This document shows, one piece after another, positions 15,947-23,441 of a stretch of DNA of 32,156 nucleotides; positions within the stretch are counted from its first letter, which is position 1; every line of letters begins with the position of its first letter. Origin of the DNA: JBIOWF01 sp044868295 (GTDB lineage: Bacteria; Actinomycetota; Actinomycetes; Streptosporangiales; Streptosporangiaceae); assembly GCA_044868295.1 (NCBI GenBank), contig JBIOWF010000004.1:1-32156 (forward strand), written 5' to 3'. The notes under the pieces are model-generated. The model was not told where the DNA came from. It was given only the letters and a program-made list of their open reading frames with translations, and did not search any database. A program made the position numbers and the translations under genes.

Positions 15947-16642
15947 ATGGCCAACTCCGATCCGGTATACCTGCGCGTCGTCGAGGATCTCCGCCGTCAG
16001 ATCACGGACGGCAGCCTCCCCCCAGGCGCCCCTATCCCCTCTCGGCACCAGATCACCAGGCGGTACGGCGTCGGCGAGACGGCCGCCCGGCACGCTCTGC
16101 GCGTGCTCGCCCAGGAAGGCCTGGTCGTGGGCAGAGTCGGCTCGGGACATCGGGTCCGCGAACGACCCACCCTGCTCCCGCTGCACCGGTCTCGGGTCCA
16201 TGACCATCCCTCGCCGTTCGCGGCGGACATGCAGGCCCAGGGCCGCCGCGCGACCTGGGAGTGGCACAGCGAGTCCGCCGAGGCCAGCCCCGACATCGCC
16301 ACCCGCCTGCGCCTGTCCAGGTCGGCGCTGGTGACCCGCACCCGCTACGTGTTCCGCGGCGACGGCAAACCGGTGCAGCTGGCGACCGCCTATGAGCCGG
16401 CCGAGCTCGGCGAGGGCCCGCCCGCCCTCACCGAGGGCACGCAGATCACAGAGGTGGTCGAAAGCGTCTACAGCCGCGTGCCCCAGCCTGCGGAAAGTGA
16501 CGTCCTCGATCTGCCGGCCGGGGTGCACGTCCTGCACATCGAGCGCACCCACTGGGCCGGTGAGCGCCCGATCGAGACCAGCGACATCGTCATCCCCTGC
16601 GACCAGTTCCGCCTGGTCTACAGCATCTCCGCACACTCCTGA
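15947..16642 (+). CDS. GntR-family regulator, HutC/UTRA type
   Basis: A 231-residue regulator. The N-terminal GntR winged helix begins DPVYLRVVEDLRRQITDGSL and has the recognition-helix region ITRRYGVGETAARHALRVLA and the wing LVVGRVGSGHRVRER. A UTRA-type effector domain follows (TRTRYVFRGDGKPVQLATAY, HVLHIERTHWAGERPIETSD) and closes with the usual ...DQFRLVYSI. ATG 15947 sits within ATGGATGGATGG and has no clear ribosome-binding site. An upstream in-frame ATG at 15860 would add 29 residues unlike the family. UTRA domains bind small metabolites such as sugars or amino acids; the ligand cannot be read from sequence. It is divergent from the small gene at 15564-15869, a likely target. Confidence 0.85.
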   Translation: MANSDPVYLRVVEDLRRQITDGSLPPGAPIPSRHQITRRYGVGETAARHALRVLAQEGLVVGRVGSGHRVRERPTLLPLHRSRVHDHPSPFAADMQAQGRRATWEWHSESAEASPDIATRLRLSRSALVTRTRYVFRGDGKPVQLATAYEPAELGEGPPALTEGTQITEVVESVYSRVPQPAESDVLDLPAGVHVLHIERTHWAGERPIETSDIVIPCDQFRLVYSISAHS

Positions 16643-16707
16643 GGCGTACGCCCGGGAAGGCCCGCGCAGGCCCTGCACGCACGCCTGCCAAAGCCCGCTT
16701 GGGCCTG

Positions 16708-16752
16708 GAGCACGCGCCTTCGAATCCCCTCGTGGACCTGAGGCGCGTGCTC
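16708..16752 (+). terminator. 12-bp perfect inverted repeat after the GntR gene
   Basis: GAGCACGCGCCT (16708-16719) and AGGCGCGTGCTC (16741-16752) form a 12-bp stem with a 21-nt loop. The surrounding 190 bp (16643-16832) is low-complexity GC-rich DNA that includes roughly 33-bp degenerate tandem units (about 16668-16765) and holds no gene. Confidence 0.6.
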
Positions 16753-16832
16753 GCGGCCCTTGGCACGCTCCAACGACTGAACGTCGGTGCCCGCTGATAC
16801 AACGGTCGCGGATCCCCGAGCCGGAGGTGCCG

Positions 16833-17525
16833 ATGCGCGTCAAGGACATGCCCGTGACCGACCAGCCGAGGGAGCGTCTCCTCGCCTCCGGGGCCACCGC
16901 GCTCGCGGACCGGGAGCTGCTCGCCCTGCTGCTCGGCTCGGGCAGCAGGGGTGCGAACGCCGTCGAGCTGGCCTCACGGCTCATCGCCCACTGCGGCGAC
17001 CTCGGCGAGCTGTCCCGCGCCGAGGCCCACCGCCTGCTCGCCGTACCCGGCGTCGGCCCGGCCAAGGCGGCCCGCGTGGCCGCGGCCTTCCATCTCGTAC
17101 GGCGAGCGCAGGCTGAGCCGGAACGGACCCGCATCACCTGCTCGAGCGATCTGGCCGCCGCCGCGGCGCCCCTGCTGCACGGGCACCCCAAGGAGCGACT
17201 GGTCGTCGTGGTCTGCGACCCGAGAGGCGCCGTCATCCGGCGAGCCGTCGTCAGCGAGGGCGGCAGCGACCACACCTCGGCACCTGTTCGCGACATCATC
17301 ACCACCGTCCTCAGCTCCGGCGGGGCCGCCTTCGGCCTCGCCCACAACCACCCCAGCGGCTCGCTGGAGCCCAGCCCCGATGACCTCGCGGTCACCGCCC
17401 GCCTCCACACCGCCGCCGACACCGTCGGCCTCCGTTTCCTCGACCACGTGATCGTCACCGACACCGCCTGGCGCCGGATCCCCAGCCAGCCCCCCAAGGC
17501 AGAGCGCGGCATCCAGGGAGAGTGA
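16833..17525 (+). CDS. radC: RadC-family JAB (MPN+) domain protein
   Basis: A 230-residue RadC/UPF0758 protein. ATG 16833 follows GGAGG with good spacing. The N-terminal helix-hairpin-helix region includes LLAVPGVGPAKAARVAAAFH (69-88). The C-terminal JAB domain carries the metalloprotease-like motif HNHPSGSLEPSPDD, with His171, His173 and Asp184 as presumed zinc ligands and a Glu in SEGGSDHTS. Despite its name, the role of RadC in DNA repair is not established, and other family members occur on mobile elements. It lies 190 bp after the HutC-type regulator and stands alone. Its length and domain order are normal for a chromosomal copy. Confidence 0.92.
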   Translation: MRVKDMPVTDQPRERLLASGATALADRELLALLLGSGSRGANAVELASRLIAHCGDLGELSRAEAHRLLAVPGVGPAKAARVAAAFHLVRRAQAEPERTRITCSSDLAAAAAPLLHGHPKERLVVVVCDPRGAVIRRAVVSEGGSDHTSAPVRDIITTVLSSGGAAFGLAHNHPSGSLEPSPDDLAVTARLHTAADTVGLRFLDHVIVTDTAWRRIPSQPPKAERGIQGE

Positions 17526-17573
17526 GCAACGCGCTGTTCCACTGCGCCACCGCAGCTCCCTTGGGGAACACGA

Positions 17574-17626
17574 CGAGACGAGATAGCTAATGCTTCACTG
17601 CATTAACTATAAGTCATCTCGTCTCG
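17574..17626 (+). promoter_or_regulatory. Nested two-layer inverted repeat with -10 box
   Basis: Outer arms CGAGACGAGAT (17574-17584) and ATCTCGTCTCG (17616-17626) are a perfect 11-bp match. Inner arms ATAGcTAATGC (17583-17593) and GCATTAaCTAT (17600-17610) pair except at one position, around TTCACT. TATAAG at 17608-17613 is a near-consensus -10 box between the inner and outer right arms; no good -35 is visible. The ATG of the tandem GntR gene is 8 nt beyond. The layout suggests autoregulation. Confidence 0.7.
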
Positions 17627-17633
17627 CTAAGTC

Positions 17634-18194
17634 ATGTCAGTTGTATCTACCCGGGCTATCAGGTGTCTGCTTTGTATGGGCATGTACCTATTGGTCTATG
17701 GTGCGACTGTGCTAGACCGAGACGGACCAGTACCGATTTACAAGCAGATCGCCGATGACCTCCGCAATCGCATCAAGAGGGGCGAACTGGCAGAAGGCGA
17801 CCCAATTCCGAGTGAGGCGCAGCTCGAAGCCGACTATGGGATCGCCCGGACAACCGCACGCCGCGTCAGCCGTGAACTCCGGGAACAGAGCCTCGTCTAC
17901 ACGGTTCAGGGCGAAGGGACATTCGTGGGCGAGCCCGGGACTCCGCGCGCTCCCCGCAAGATCCCCGTCTATCAGGAGATCGCCAGCGAGATCGCAGACC
18001 GCATTCGGCGTGGCGAGTTCCCGCCAAATCGGCCGATACCGAGCGAGAAGACCCTCATGCAGCAGTACGACAGATCCAAGGTCACCATTCGGCAAGCCGT
18101 CGCCTGCCTGCGCGCCGCCGGCTGGGTGTTCACAGTGGCCCATCGTGGCACTTATGTGTCCCCTCGCGAGAAGTGGCCGAAACGCGAGGTTTAG
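17634..18194 (+). CDS. Regulator with two tandem GntR winged-helix domains and no effector domain
   Basis: A 186-residue protein made of two GntR DNA-binding domains. Domain 1 (about 33-99) begins VPIYKQIADDLRNRIKRGEL and ends GEGTFVG. Domain 2 (about 109-174) begins IPVYQEIASEIADRIRRGEF and ends HRGTYVS. The two align along their whole length. No UTRA, FCD or aminotransferase domain follows; the protein stops 12 residues after the second wing. Starts at ATG 17634, 17676 or 17682 or GTG 17709 are all possible and none has a clear ribosome-binding site; the first ATG is 8 nt from a large dyad. Codon use is less GC-rich than in neighbours (CTA, ATA and AGG occur), which suggests later acquisition. 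It may bind DNA as an intramolecular dimer. Targets are unknown. Confidence 0.8.
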   Translation: MSVVSTRAIRCLLCMGMYLLVYGATVLDRDGPVPIYKQIADDLRNRIKRGELAEGDPIPSEAQLEADYGIARTTARRVSRELREQSLVYTVQGEGTFVGEPGTPRAPRKIPVYQEIASEIADRIRRGEFPPNRPIPSEKTLMQQYDRSKVTIRQAVACLRAAGWVFTVAHRGTYVSPREKWPKREV

Positions 18195-18259
18195 GGCGGT
18201 TTGCGCAAGGCGATCTTGTAGCGTGGGGCTCTGGTCAATGTCGAGTCAAGGAGCCGCCG

Positions 18260-19012
18260 ATGCAGGAGTCGAGGGAGCCCTCGATCAAAGCCCGCCTCAT
18301 CGCTTTGGGCGTCGGGCTGGCGCTGGTCGTGTCACTCGGGTCGATGTTCGGCACCTGGACGTATGAAACGATCTCGATCTATCAGGCTCGGGAGAGCGTC
18401 TCGAGTGAGCTGGTTCGCGCCGCCGCGGTCGTCGAAGACGAGTGGTATTTCCCAGCGTCCGATTTCAAGGGCGGTGAGGGCGGCGGCGGCGGTTCCGCTG
18501 GTAACGGAGCGACGTTTCGGGTCACCGGTCAGGACGCGTCGCAGACATTCGACCCTCTCCCCCATGAAGTGCCCCCACTTGAACGTGGAGACACGGTCGA
18601 CGTCAGGGTCTGGCACGGCAAGATCGTCGAGATCGAGTCGACGTGGGCCTTTTCCGGTTGGCTCGACGGCAGGCGCATCATGGCCGTTTTGGGGCTCTAC
18701 CCCTTCCTGCTGGCCGGTTCCCTGACCGTCGCGACCCAGCTCGTCATGCTGGCCGTCCGGCGCATGGGAACCGCTCGGGTCCTTCCCGGCTACCAGCGAG
18801 GAACGACTGTCCGAAGCGTCGTCTGGGCCACCGTCACCGGCTATGGCCTCATCTGGGCCTGGACTGCGGTCATCGTCCTGCGCAAGGACGACGATGTCCT
18901 GTTCCGGTATCCACCGGTGTTGTTCGGTGTCGCGCTGGGCGTCGGAGTGCTCGTGCTCGTCAGGCGAATCCGCAAGCTCAGGCGGCCGCCGATCACGGCC
19001 GCCGCCGCATGA
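18260..19012 (+). CDS. Membrane protein of unknown function (four predicted spans)
   Basis: A 250-residue protein. ATG 18260 is preceded by AAGGAG with ideal spacing. A first span (about 12-32, LIALGVGLALVVSLGSMFGT) is followed by an outward domain of about 100 residues with a Gly-rich stretch (GGEGGGGGSAGNG) and a small beta segment, FRVTGQDASQTFDPLP then RGDTVDVRVWHGKIVEIES. Three more spans follow, at about 137-160, 185-205 and 217-235, and a basic then Ala-rich tail. The layout recalls DUF3592-like or cell-envelope proteins, but I do not assign a family. It stands 65 bp after the tandem GntR gene on the same strand and could be co-transcribed with it. Confidence 0.75.
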   Translation: MQESREPSIKARLIALGVGLALVVSLGSMFGTWTYETISIYQARESVSSELVRAAAVVEDEWYFPASDFKGGEGGGGGSAGNGATFRVTGQDASQTFDPLPHEVPPLERGDTVDVRVWHGKIVEIESTWAFSGWLDGRRIMAVLGLYPFLLAGSLTVATQLVMLAVRRMGTARVLPGYQRGTTVRSVVWATVTGYGLIWAWTAVIVLRKDDDVLFRYPPVLFGVALGVGVLVLVRRIRKLRRPPITAAAA

Positions 19013-19172
19013 GTCCGCACTGCGGCTTGGGTCCGGCCCTGTGCCGCGCGTCGCCGCCTTCGCCGGCCCGCACAGGGAAGCTCTCCTCCTGGGCGAGGCG
19101 CGCCCGCGTGCCGGGGGCGCCGGACGTACCACCTCGTTAGCGTTACTGAAATAGGGCTTAAGGAATTCTCGA

Positions 19173-19201
19173 TTGCCATTTAGGTCTGGTTAACCAATCA
19201 T
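19173..19201 (+). promoter_or_regulatory. Candidate promoter giving a leaderless cyclase transcript
   Basis: TTGCCA (19173-19178) and AATCAT (19196-19201) are separated by 17 bp in an AT-rich stretch. The expected transcription start, 7-8 nt downstream, coincides with the ATG at 19209. No ribosome-binding site precedes that ATG, which fits leaderless translation, common in actinobacteria. Sequence-only prediction. Confidence 0.45.
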
Positions 19202-19208
19202 CGATGGC

Positions 19209-20123
19209 ATGAACGAGAACGAGCAGTGGCGGGTACAGTTCGACGCCGAGGTGACCTTTCTCAACGGCGGGGACCTGCAGGCCCACGGCTTCCGGTTGGA
19301 CATCCCCGGGTCACAGATCAGCGACGGCGAGCTCGGCGAGCTGCTCGTCCGCCACCTCGGCCTGCTCATGGTCGACAAGGTGGTGATCAGCGGCAAGCAA
19401 CTGCTGCGTGAGCCGCACAAGGGCTCCCGGGGAACCGCGGGTGCCGAGCGCTCGCCCGGCGGGCGCAGGGCGGTCGAGCTCAGCCACGTGATCCGGCACG
19501 GCATGGTCACCTACCCCGGCCTGCCCGCCCCCGAGATCAGCGACCACATCTCCCGGCAGGCATCGCGGGAGCACTACGCGCCCGGCACCGAGTTCAACAT
19601 CGGCCGGATCTCCATGGTCGCCAACACCGGCACGTACCTCGACAGCCCCTTCCACCGGTTCGGCGACGGAGCCGACCTGGCGGGCGTGCCGCTGTCCCGG
19701 CTCACCGACCTGGACGGCGTCGTGGTCCGGGTCACGGGCGGCCAAGGACGCGCGATCGACCAGGCCGCGCTGCTGCCGTACGACGTCACGGACCGGGCCG
19801 TGCTGATCCACACGGGGTGGGACCGGCACTGGGGCACCGAGCGGTACGGCACCGGCCACCCTTACCTGACCGCGGACGCCGCGGCCTGGCTCGTCCAGCA
19901 GCGGGCGGCCCTGGTGGGCATCGACTCCCTGAACATCGACGACACCGACGACGGGAAACGGCCCGCCCACACCACGCTGCTGGCCGCCGGCATCCCGATC
20001 GTGGAGCATCTGCGGGGCCTGGATCAGCTGCCTCCGTACGGCTTCCGCTTCCACGCCGCCCCGCCGTCCGTCGAGGGCATGGGCACTTTCCCGGTGCGGG
20101 CGTACGCGCTGCTGGACGACTGA
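19209..20123 (+). CDS. Cyclase-family (kynurenine formamidase-like) protein with an extra N-terminal domain
   Basis: A 304-residue protein in two parts. Residues 1-70 (WRVQFDAEVTFLNGGDLQAH, then IPGSQISDGELGELLVRHLG) form a small alpha/beta domain ending LLREPHKGSRG. From about 90 (RAVELSHVIRHGMVTYPGLP) the cyclase domain begins, a fold found in bacterial kynurenine formamidase and related metal-dependent hydrolases. The usual metal motif HxGTHxDxPxH appears as NTGTYLDSPFH, with the first two His replaced by Asn and Tyr; Asp and the last His remain. Further conserved blocks are LIHTGWDRHWGTERYG, VGIDSLNIDD and IPIVEHLRGL. The changed ligands suggest altered metal binding or a distinct subfamily. 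It is convergent with the diiron gene. The substrate is unknown. Confidence 0.8.
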   Translation: MNENEQWRVQFDAEVTFLNGGDLQAHGFRLDIPGSQISDGELGELLVRHLGLLMVDKVVISGKQLLREPHKGSRGTAGAERSPGGRRAVELSHVIRHGMVTYPGLPAPEISDHISRQASREHYAPGTEFNIGRISMVANTGTYLDSPFHRFGDGADLAGVPLSRLTDLDGVVVRVTGGQGRAIDQAALLPYDVTDRAVLIHTGWDRHWGTERYGTGHPYLTADAAAWLVQQRAALVGIDSLNIDDTDDGKRPAHTTLLAAGIPIVEHLRGLDQLPPYGFRFHAAPPSVEGMGTFPVRAYALLDD

Positions 20124-20156
20124 CCCACAGGCGCTGACGCGGAGGGCCGTACAGGG

Positions 20157-21179
20157 TCAGAAGACGGGGATGATGTCCTCGGGGTCGATGATGTCGACCT
20201 CCACGCCGTCGATGTCGAGCTCGGGGATGGCGGGGAACTCGATGCCCCAGCGTTCGACGATCGCGCGGATCCGGGCCATGGCGAGCCGCCAGTTCTCGGC
20301 CTGCTCCTCGTAGGACAGCACCCCGAGTCCGCCGTCGCGGGCGTGATCCATCAGCACCCGGTGGTTGTGCATGAAGTACGGCGGGAGCTCCCAGAAGCCC
20401 TCCGGGGGCTCCCAGAGGATCATCGACAGGAACACGAATCCGGCGCGGAGCTGCCGGGTGATCAGGCCGCGAACGTCGTCGGTGAGGCCGGGCCACTCGT
20501 TCTCCAGGATCGTCATGCAGATCTGCAGGTGCCTGGACTCGTCGCGGCCGATCTTCTGGAACATCTCGCCGAAGACGGGATGCCCGGTGCCCGAGGACAT
20601 GCCGCGAAACAGCGTCGAGGCGGCCATCTCCCCCATCATGAACGAGGTGAACAGGACGGGCAGGGTGTACTTGCCGACCGCCCTGCTGTACCCCGTCCAG
20701 TAGCGGCCGCCGTTGTGGTAGAGCCAGGCGATGTTGTTGTGCGCGGCCCGCTCCAGGTCCGTCGACGGCCGCCAGTCCAGGGGCCCTCCCGGCCACAGCC
20801 GGGCGATCGTACGCTGGCAGCACTCCTCGTGGTTCATCTCGTCCCTGGTGATCGAGAAGAAGCACTTGCGGACCGGATCCTCCTCGTGCTTCTCGAACGC
20901 CTGGATCGTCGCCCGGGCGAAGACCGCGGGACCCGAGGCGTCGAAGTTGGCCAGCACGGAGAACCAGTACATGATTCCCAGGCGTTGCTCCGGTGTGAAA
21001 TCCTCGGGGTCGAGCGAGTCCCAGGGCAGGTCGGCCGGGTTCCACACGGTCCGCTTGGACTTCTCGTAGATCGCCGCGAGCTTGGCGGTCTCGACCCGCC
21101 ATTCCATCGGATAGATGTTGGGCTGGGGGATCTCCGGCGCGGGCCAGAAACCGCCTTCCGGAATCGTGACGTCCGCCAT
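20157..21179 (-). CDS. Ferritin-like R2-type diiron protein (probable oxygenase or oxidase)
   Basis: A 340-residue, mostly helical protein. ATG 21179 is preceded by GGGAG with good spacing. It has a full set of ribonucleotide-reductase-R2-like iron ligands: Asp80 (ANFDASG), Glu114/His117 (RDEMNHEE), Glu184 (MMGEMAAST) and Glu214/His217 (GRDESRHLQ). The residue four after His117, where R2 proteins carry the radical tyrosine, is Cys121, beside Cys120. Classical R2 function is therefore unlikely, and an N-oxygenase or oxidase role is more plausible. The N-terminus NPADLPWDSLDPEDFTPEQR is shared with uncharacterised actinobacterial members. The gene stands alone, convergent with the cyclase gene (33 bp apart, no hairpin). 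The substrate cannot be inferred. Confidence 0.8.
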   Translation of the reverse strand: MADVTIPEGGFWPAPEIPQPNIYPMEWRVETAKLAAIYEKSKRTVWNPADLPWDSLDPEDFTPEQRLGIMYWFSVLANFDASGPAVFARATIQAFEKHEEDPVRKCFFSITRDEMNHEECCQRTIARLWPGGPLDWRPSTDLERAAHNNIAWLYHNGGRYWTGYSRAVGKYTLPVLFTSFMMGEMAASTLFRGMSSGTGHPVFGEMFQKIGRDESRHLQICMTILENEWPGLTDDVRGLITRQLRAGFVFLSMILWEPPEGFWELPPYFMHNHRVLMDHARDGGLGVLSYEEQAENWRLAMARIRAIVERWGIEFPAIPELDIDGVEVDIIDPEDIIPVF

Positions 21180-21276
21180 CGCTTCACTCCCGACCGGTTG
21201 CCAGCCCTGCCCCTCGCCCGCACGGCTCGGAGTCAGGTCACGCCGATTGCACCCACCGGATCGCCTCACATGACGC

Positions 21277-21362
21277 CTTTCACCCCATCCTGCGAGCGGG
21301 CGTCACATCTTTCAAGCCCGTGAGCGCCGAGTCACCTTTCAAGTCCGAGAGCGTTGGGTCAC
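21277..21362 (-). repeat. Degenerate 27-bp tandem repeat over the EamA stop codon
   Basis: Two adjacent 27-bp units (21309-21335 and 21336-21362) match at 22 of 27 positions; each starts CTTTCAAG and ends GTCAC. A third, more diverged 30-bp unit lies at 21277-21306. The EamA stop (21339-21341) and its last codons are inside one unit. The rest of the gap back to the diiron gene shows no gene. Confidence 0.75.
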
Positions 21363-22469
21363 CGCGACACACACGAGTACGGCTCCGGCCGCCACGATGG
21401 TCTCCGCGCCGAACCTCTCCGCCAGCAGCAGCCAGGCCCACACCAGCGTGAGCAGCGGCTGGGTGAGCTGGGTCTGCCCGGCGCGGGCGATGCCGCCCAG
21501 GGCGAGCCCGGCATACCAGGGGATGAAGCCGAGGAACATCGAGATCAGGCCCGCGTACGCGAGTCCCGCCAGCGATACCACCGTCGGTTGGGGGTCGGTG
21601 GTCAGCAGTAGCGCGGCCGTCACCGGGACCGTGACGGGCGCCGCGACGACCAGCGCGTAGGAGACGACCTGCCAGCCGGGCGTCTCGCGGGCCAGCCGCC
21701 CGCCCTCGGTGTAGCCGATCGCGGCCGACACCAGCGCGAGGACGAGGAGCAGGTCCGCGCCCGCGAAGTGCCCTCCGCCCCGGGTGAGGGTGAACGCCGT
21801 GATGGACAGCCCACCCAGGCCGCAGGCGACCCAGAACAGCGGCTTCGGCCTCTCGCCCGCTCGCAACACGGCCCAGGCGGCGGTCGCGGCCGGAAGAAGA
21901 CCGATGACGACCCCCGAGTGGGCGGCGCTGGCCCCCGCGTGCAGGGCCAGGCCGCTGAACAGCGGGAATCCGAACACGATGCCGAGCACGATCACGACGT
22001 ATGACCGGAGATGCGCCTTCGGCGGCAGCAACGGGACCCGGGCGACCAGGAGAAAGACGACGGCGGCCGACGCGGCGATGACCGCTCGTCCCACCGCCAC
22101 GAGGTAAGGGTCGAGACCCCGCATCGCGAAAATCGCGGCCGGAAACGACCCCGAGAACGCCAGAACTCCGATCCCCGCCATGACGGTTCCCCGCCGCGCC
22201 CTCGACCATCGTGTCCCCGGCCAGCGGGCGGCCGGAGATTGCGCCACCGGGGAATCAGCCGCCGGGGAATCAGCACGGGAGACGCCTCCCGCCCGCGTCA
22301 ACGGCGGTGGTGATACCTCCGGTCCACGCGCGCCCACAGTCGTCGCGACCCCGCTGCCGACGGGTACGGCGTCCTGCTCCCCGGCGATCAACGCGCCTGG
22401 CGCTCCGGCGGTCGCCGGAGCGGAATCCTCCGAGACCGGCCCACCCGCACCGGACAGCGGATGCGTCAC
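21339..22469 (-). CDS. EamA-family (DMT superfamily) transporter
   Basis: A 376-residue protein with ten predicted membrane helices from about residue 95 (MAGIGVLAFSGSFPAAIFAM), in two EamA repeats: FSGLALHAGASAAHSGVVIG in the first and WYAGLALGGIARAGQTQLTQ in the second. EamA proteins move amino acids, nucleosides or other metabolites, usually outward. GTG 22469 overlaps the stop of the upstream small ORF (GTGA), which supports this start and coupling. It gives an unusual Pro/Ala/Ser-rich N-terminal tail of about 90 residues that partly comes from a short tandem repeat (GGGGAATCAGC near 22248-22275). ATG 22181 would give a normal-length transporter and cannot be excluded. MocR regulators are often divergent from EamA genes, and a MocR gene is nearby. 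Confidence 0.85.
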   Translation of the reverse strand: MTHPLSGAGGPVSEDSAPATAGAPGALIAGEQDAVPVGSGVATTVGARGPEVSPPPLTRAGGVSRADSPAADSPVAQSPAARWPGTRWSRARRGTVMAGIGVLAFSGSFPAAIFAMRGLDPYLVAVGRAVIAASAAVVFLLVARVPLLPPKAHLRSYVVIVLGIVFGFPLFSGLALHAGASAAHSGVVIGLLPAATAAWAVLRAGERPKPLFWVACGLGGLSITAFTLTRGGGHFAGADLLLVLALVSAAIGYTEGGRLARETPGWQVVSYALVVAAPVTVPVTAALLLTTDPQPTVVSLAGLAYAGLISMFLGFIPWYAGLALGGIARAGQTQLTQPLLTLVWAWLLLAERFGAETIVAAGAVLVCVAVTQRSRT

Positions 22470-22675
22470 CGGTTCGCCTCGCCCTGGTCCGCCGAGCGCT
22501 GACGGGCGCGACGCTCCTTCGCCTGGAACGCGAGACGGGCCAGGTAGGCGCTGCTCGGTGGCTCGTCGTTCGCGGTGCCGTCCGGGGTGCCGTCAGCCTG
22601 CGGGCCCGGGTCGGCGGAGGTCTCACCATCGACCGCTATCTCCGAGGGGAGAGTAGCGCTATTCCTATCTCTCAT
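22466..22675 (-). CDS. Small ORF (69 aa) with C-terminal YLAxLAF-basic motif, coupled to the EamA gene
   Basis: ATG 22675 begins MRDRNSATLPSEIAVDGETS. The acidic, Pro/Gly-rich middle looks disordered. The C-terminus SSAYLARLAFQAKERRARQR is a short amphipathic, basic helix. Its TGA overlaps the GTG start of the EamA gene. Its start codon lies in the first of two copies of a 64-bp regulatory segment, immediately beside a conserved dyad, and no ribosome-binding site precedes it, so a leaderless transcript is likely. The same YLAxLAF motif occurs in the 40-aa ORF at 24993-25115. I know no named family. The overlap and the shared motif argue that it is real. Confidence 0.6.
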   Translation of the reverse strand: MRDRNSATLPSEIAVDGETSADPGPQADGTPDGTANDEPPSSAYLARLAFQAKERRARQRSADQGEANR

Positions 22676-22716
22676 AAATAACGATAGCAGTATCGCCCAG
22701 ATTGCCGCGAGCCTCC
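22653..22716. repeat. Copy 1 of a duplicated 64-bp divergent promoter/start segment
   Basis: Aligns without gaps to 23442-23505, with 52 of 64 bases identical. Two blocks are perfectly conserved: GTAGCGCTATTC, containing palindrome TAGCGCTA, and ACGATAGCAGTATCGCCC, containing dyad CGATAgcagTATCG. In this copy CAT (22673-22675) provides the small-ORF start on the minus strand, whereas the plus-strand ATG of the other copy has become ATA. Confidence 0.8.
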
Positions 22717-22718
22717 CC

Positions 22719-23375
22719 CTACCGCCGGTATGGCCGGCCGCCGCTCGCGGTCTCGCCGTACACGGCATCGTCGGGAGTGAGCGTCGGCCAGGTGATCCCG
22801 TGCGCCTCGCCGGGAGGCAACCATCGCAGCAGCCCGCTCAGGCCGGCGTCGGCGAACGCTGCGGCCGCCTCCTCGGGCTTCTCGGCGAAGTGCGCCCAGG
22901 AGTCGTAGTGGATCGGGACCACGCTGCGGGCTCCGAGGGAGCGGGCGAGCGCCACCGCCTCCTCGCCGTTCATCGAGAACCGGGCGTCGCCACCCGCCTC
23001 GAAGTGGGCGTCTCCGAGATGGAGGAAGGCGGTGCCGATCCGGAAACGTCGGCCGATCTCGTCGAGGGCGTCGTGGTAGACGGTGTCGCCGGAGATGTAG
23101 AGGGCGGTCTCGGCGCCGGGAGCCTCCACCACGAACCCGATCGTGTCTCCGATGATCGGCTCGAATCCCTCCGGACCGTGCCGGGCGGGAGTGGCCGTGA
23201 TCTTCAGCCGGGTCGTGCCGAGTTCTATGTCGTGGCTGTCCCATGGCGCGAGGCCGACCGCGTTTCCACCGAGCCGGGCCGCCCCGGAGACTGTGGTGAT
23301 CACTGTGGTGGCGGTGTCGAGCAGGGCCCGGCCGGTGGTGTCGAGATTGTCGGGATGCTCGCATCGATTGACGAC
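22719..23375 (-). pseudogene. 5'-truncated metallo-beta-lactamase-fold hydrolase (UlaG-like)
   Basis: The minus frame is open from just after TAG 23376-23378 to TAG at 22719. It begins CEHPDNLDTTGRALLDTATT, the end of the expected HxHxDH zinc motif block, so the first 60 or so residues, including the leading His ligands, are missing. The rest resembles UlaG-like MBL proteins: TVSGAARLGGNAVGL, ITATPARHGPEG, LYISGDTVYHDAL, FLHLGDAHFE, VVPIHYDSW. A GTG at 23303 could start a 194-residue product, but without the metal-binding N-terminus it should be inactive. The fragment fills the space between the two copies of the duplicated promoter segment almost exactly (stop codon 3 bp from copy 1), so it looks like inserted or rearranged DNA. 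Confidence 0.7.
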
Positions 23376-23441
23376 CTACCACTCGCATGTCCACAATGAC
23401 GGAACTCTGTCAGTTTCGGCCATCCATGCCCGACGTGCCGG

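Noticed and set aside
16715..16735. TTCGAATCCCC resembling a tRNA T-loop
   Set aside because: No flanking T-stem, acceptor stem or anticodon arm; it is the loop of the 12-bp inverted repeat.
19013..19208. Possible small minus-strand gene between the membrane protein and the cyclase
   Set aside because: The frame is Arg-rich, without a ribosome-binding site or motif; it covers the likely cyclase promoter.
20157..21179. Diiron protein as class I ribonucleotide reductase beta subunit
   Set aside because: The radical Tyr position is Cys and no alpha subunit gene is nearby.
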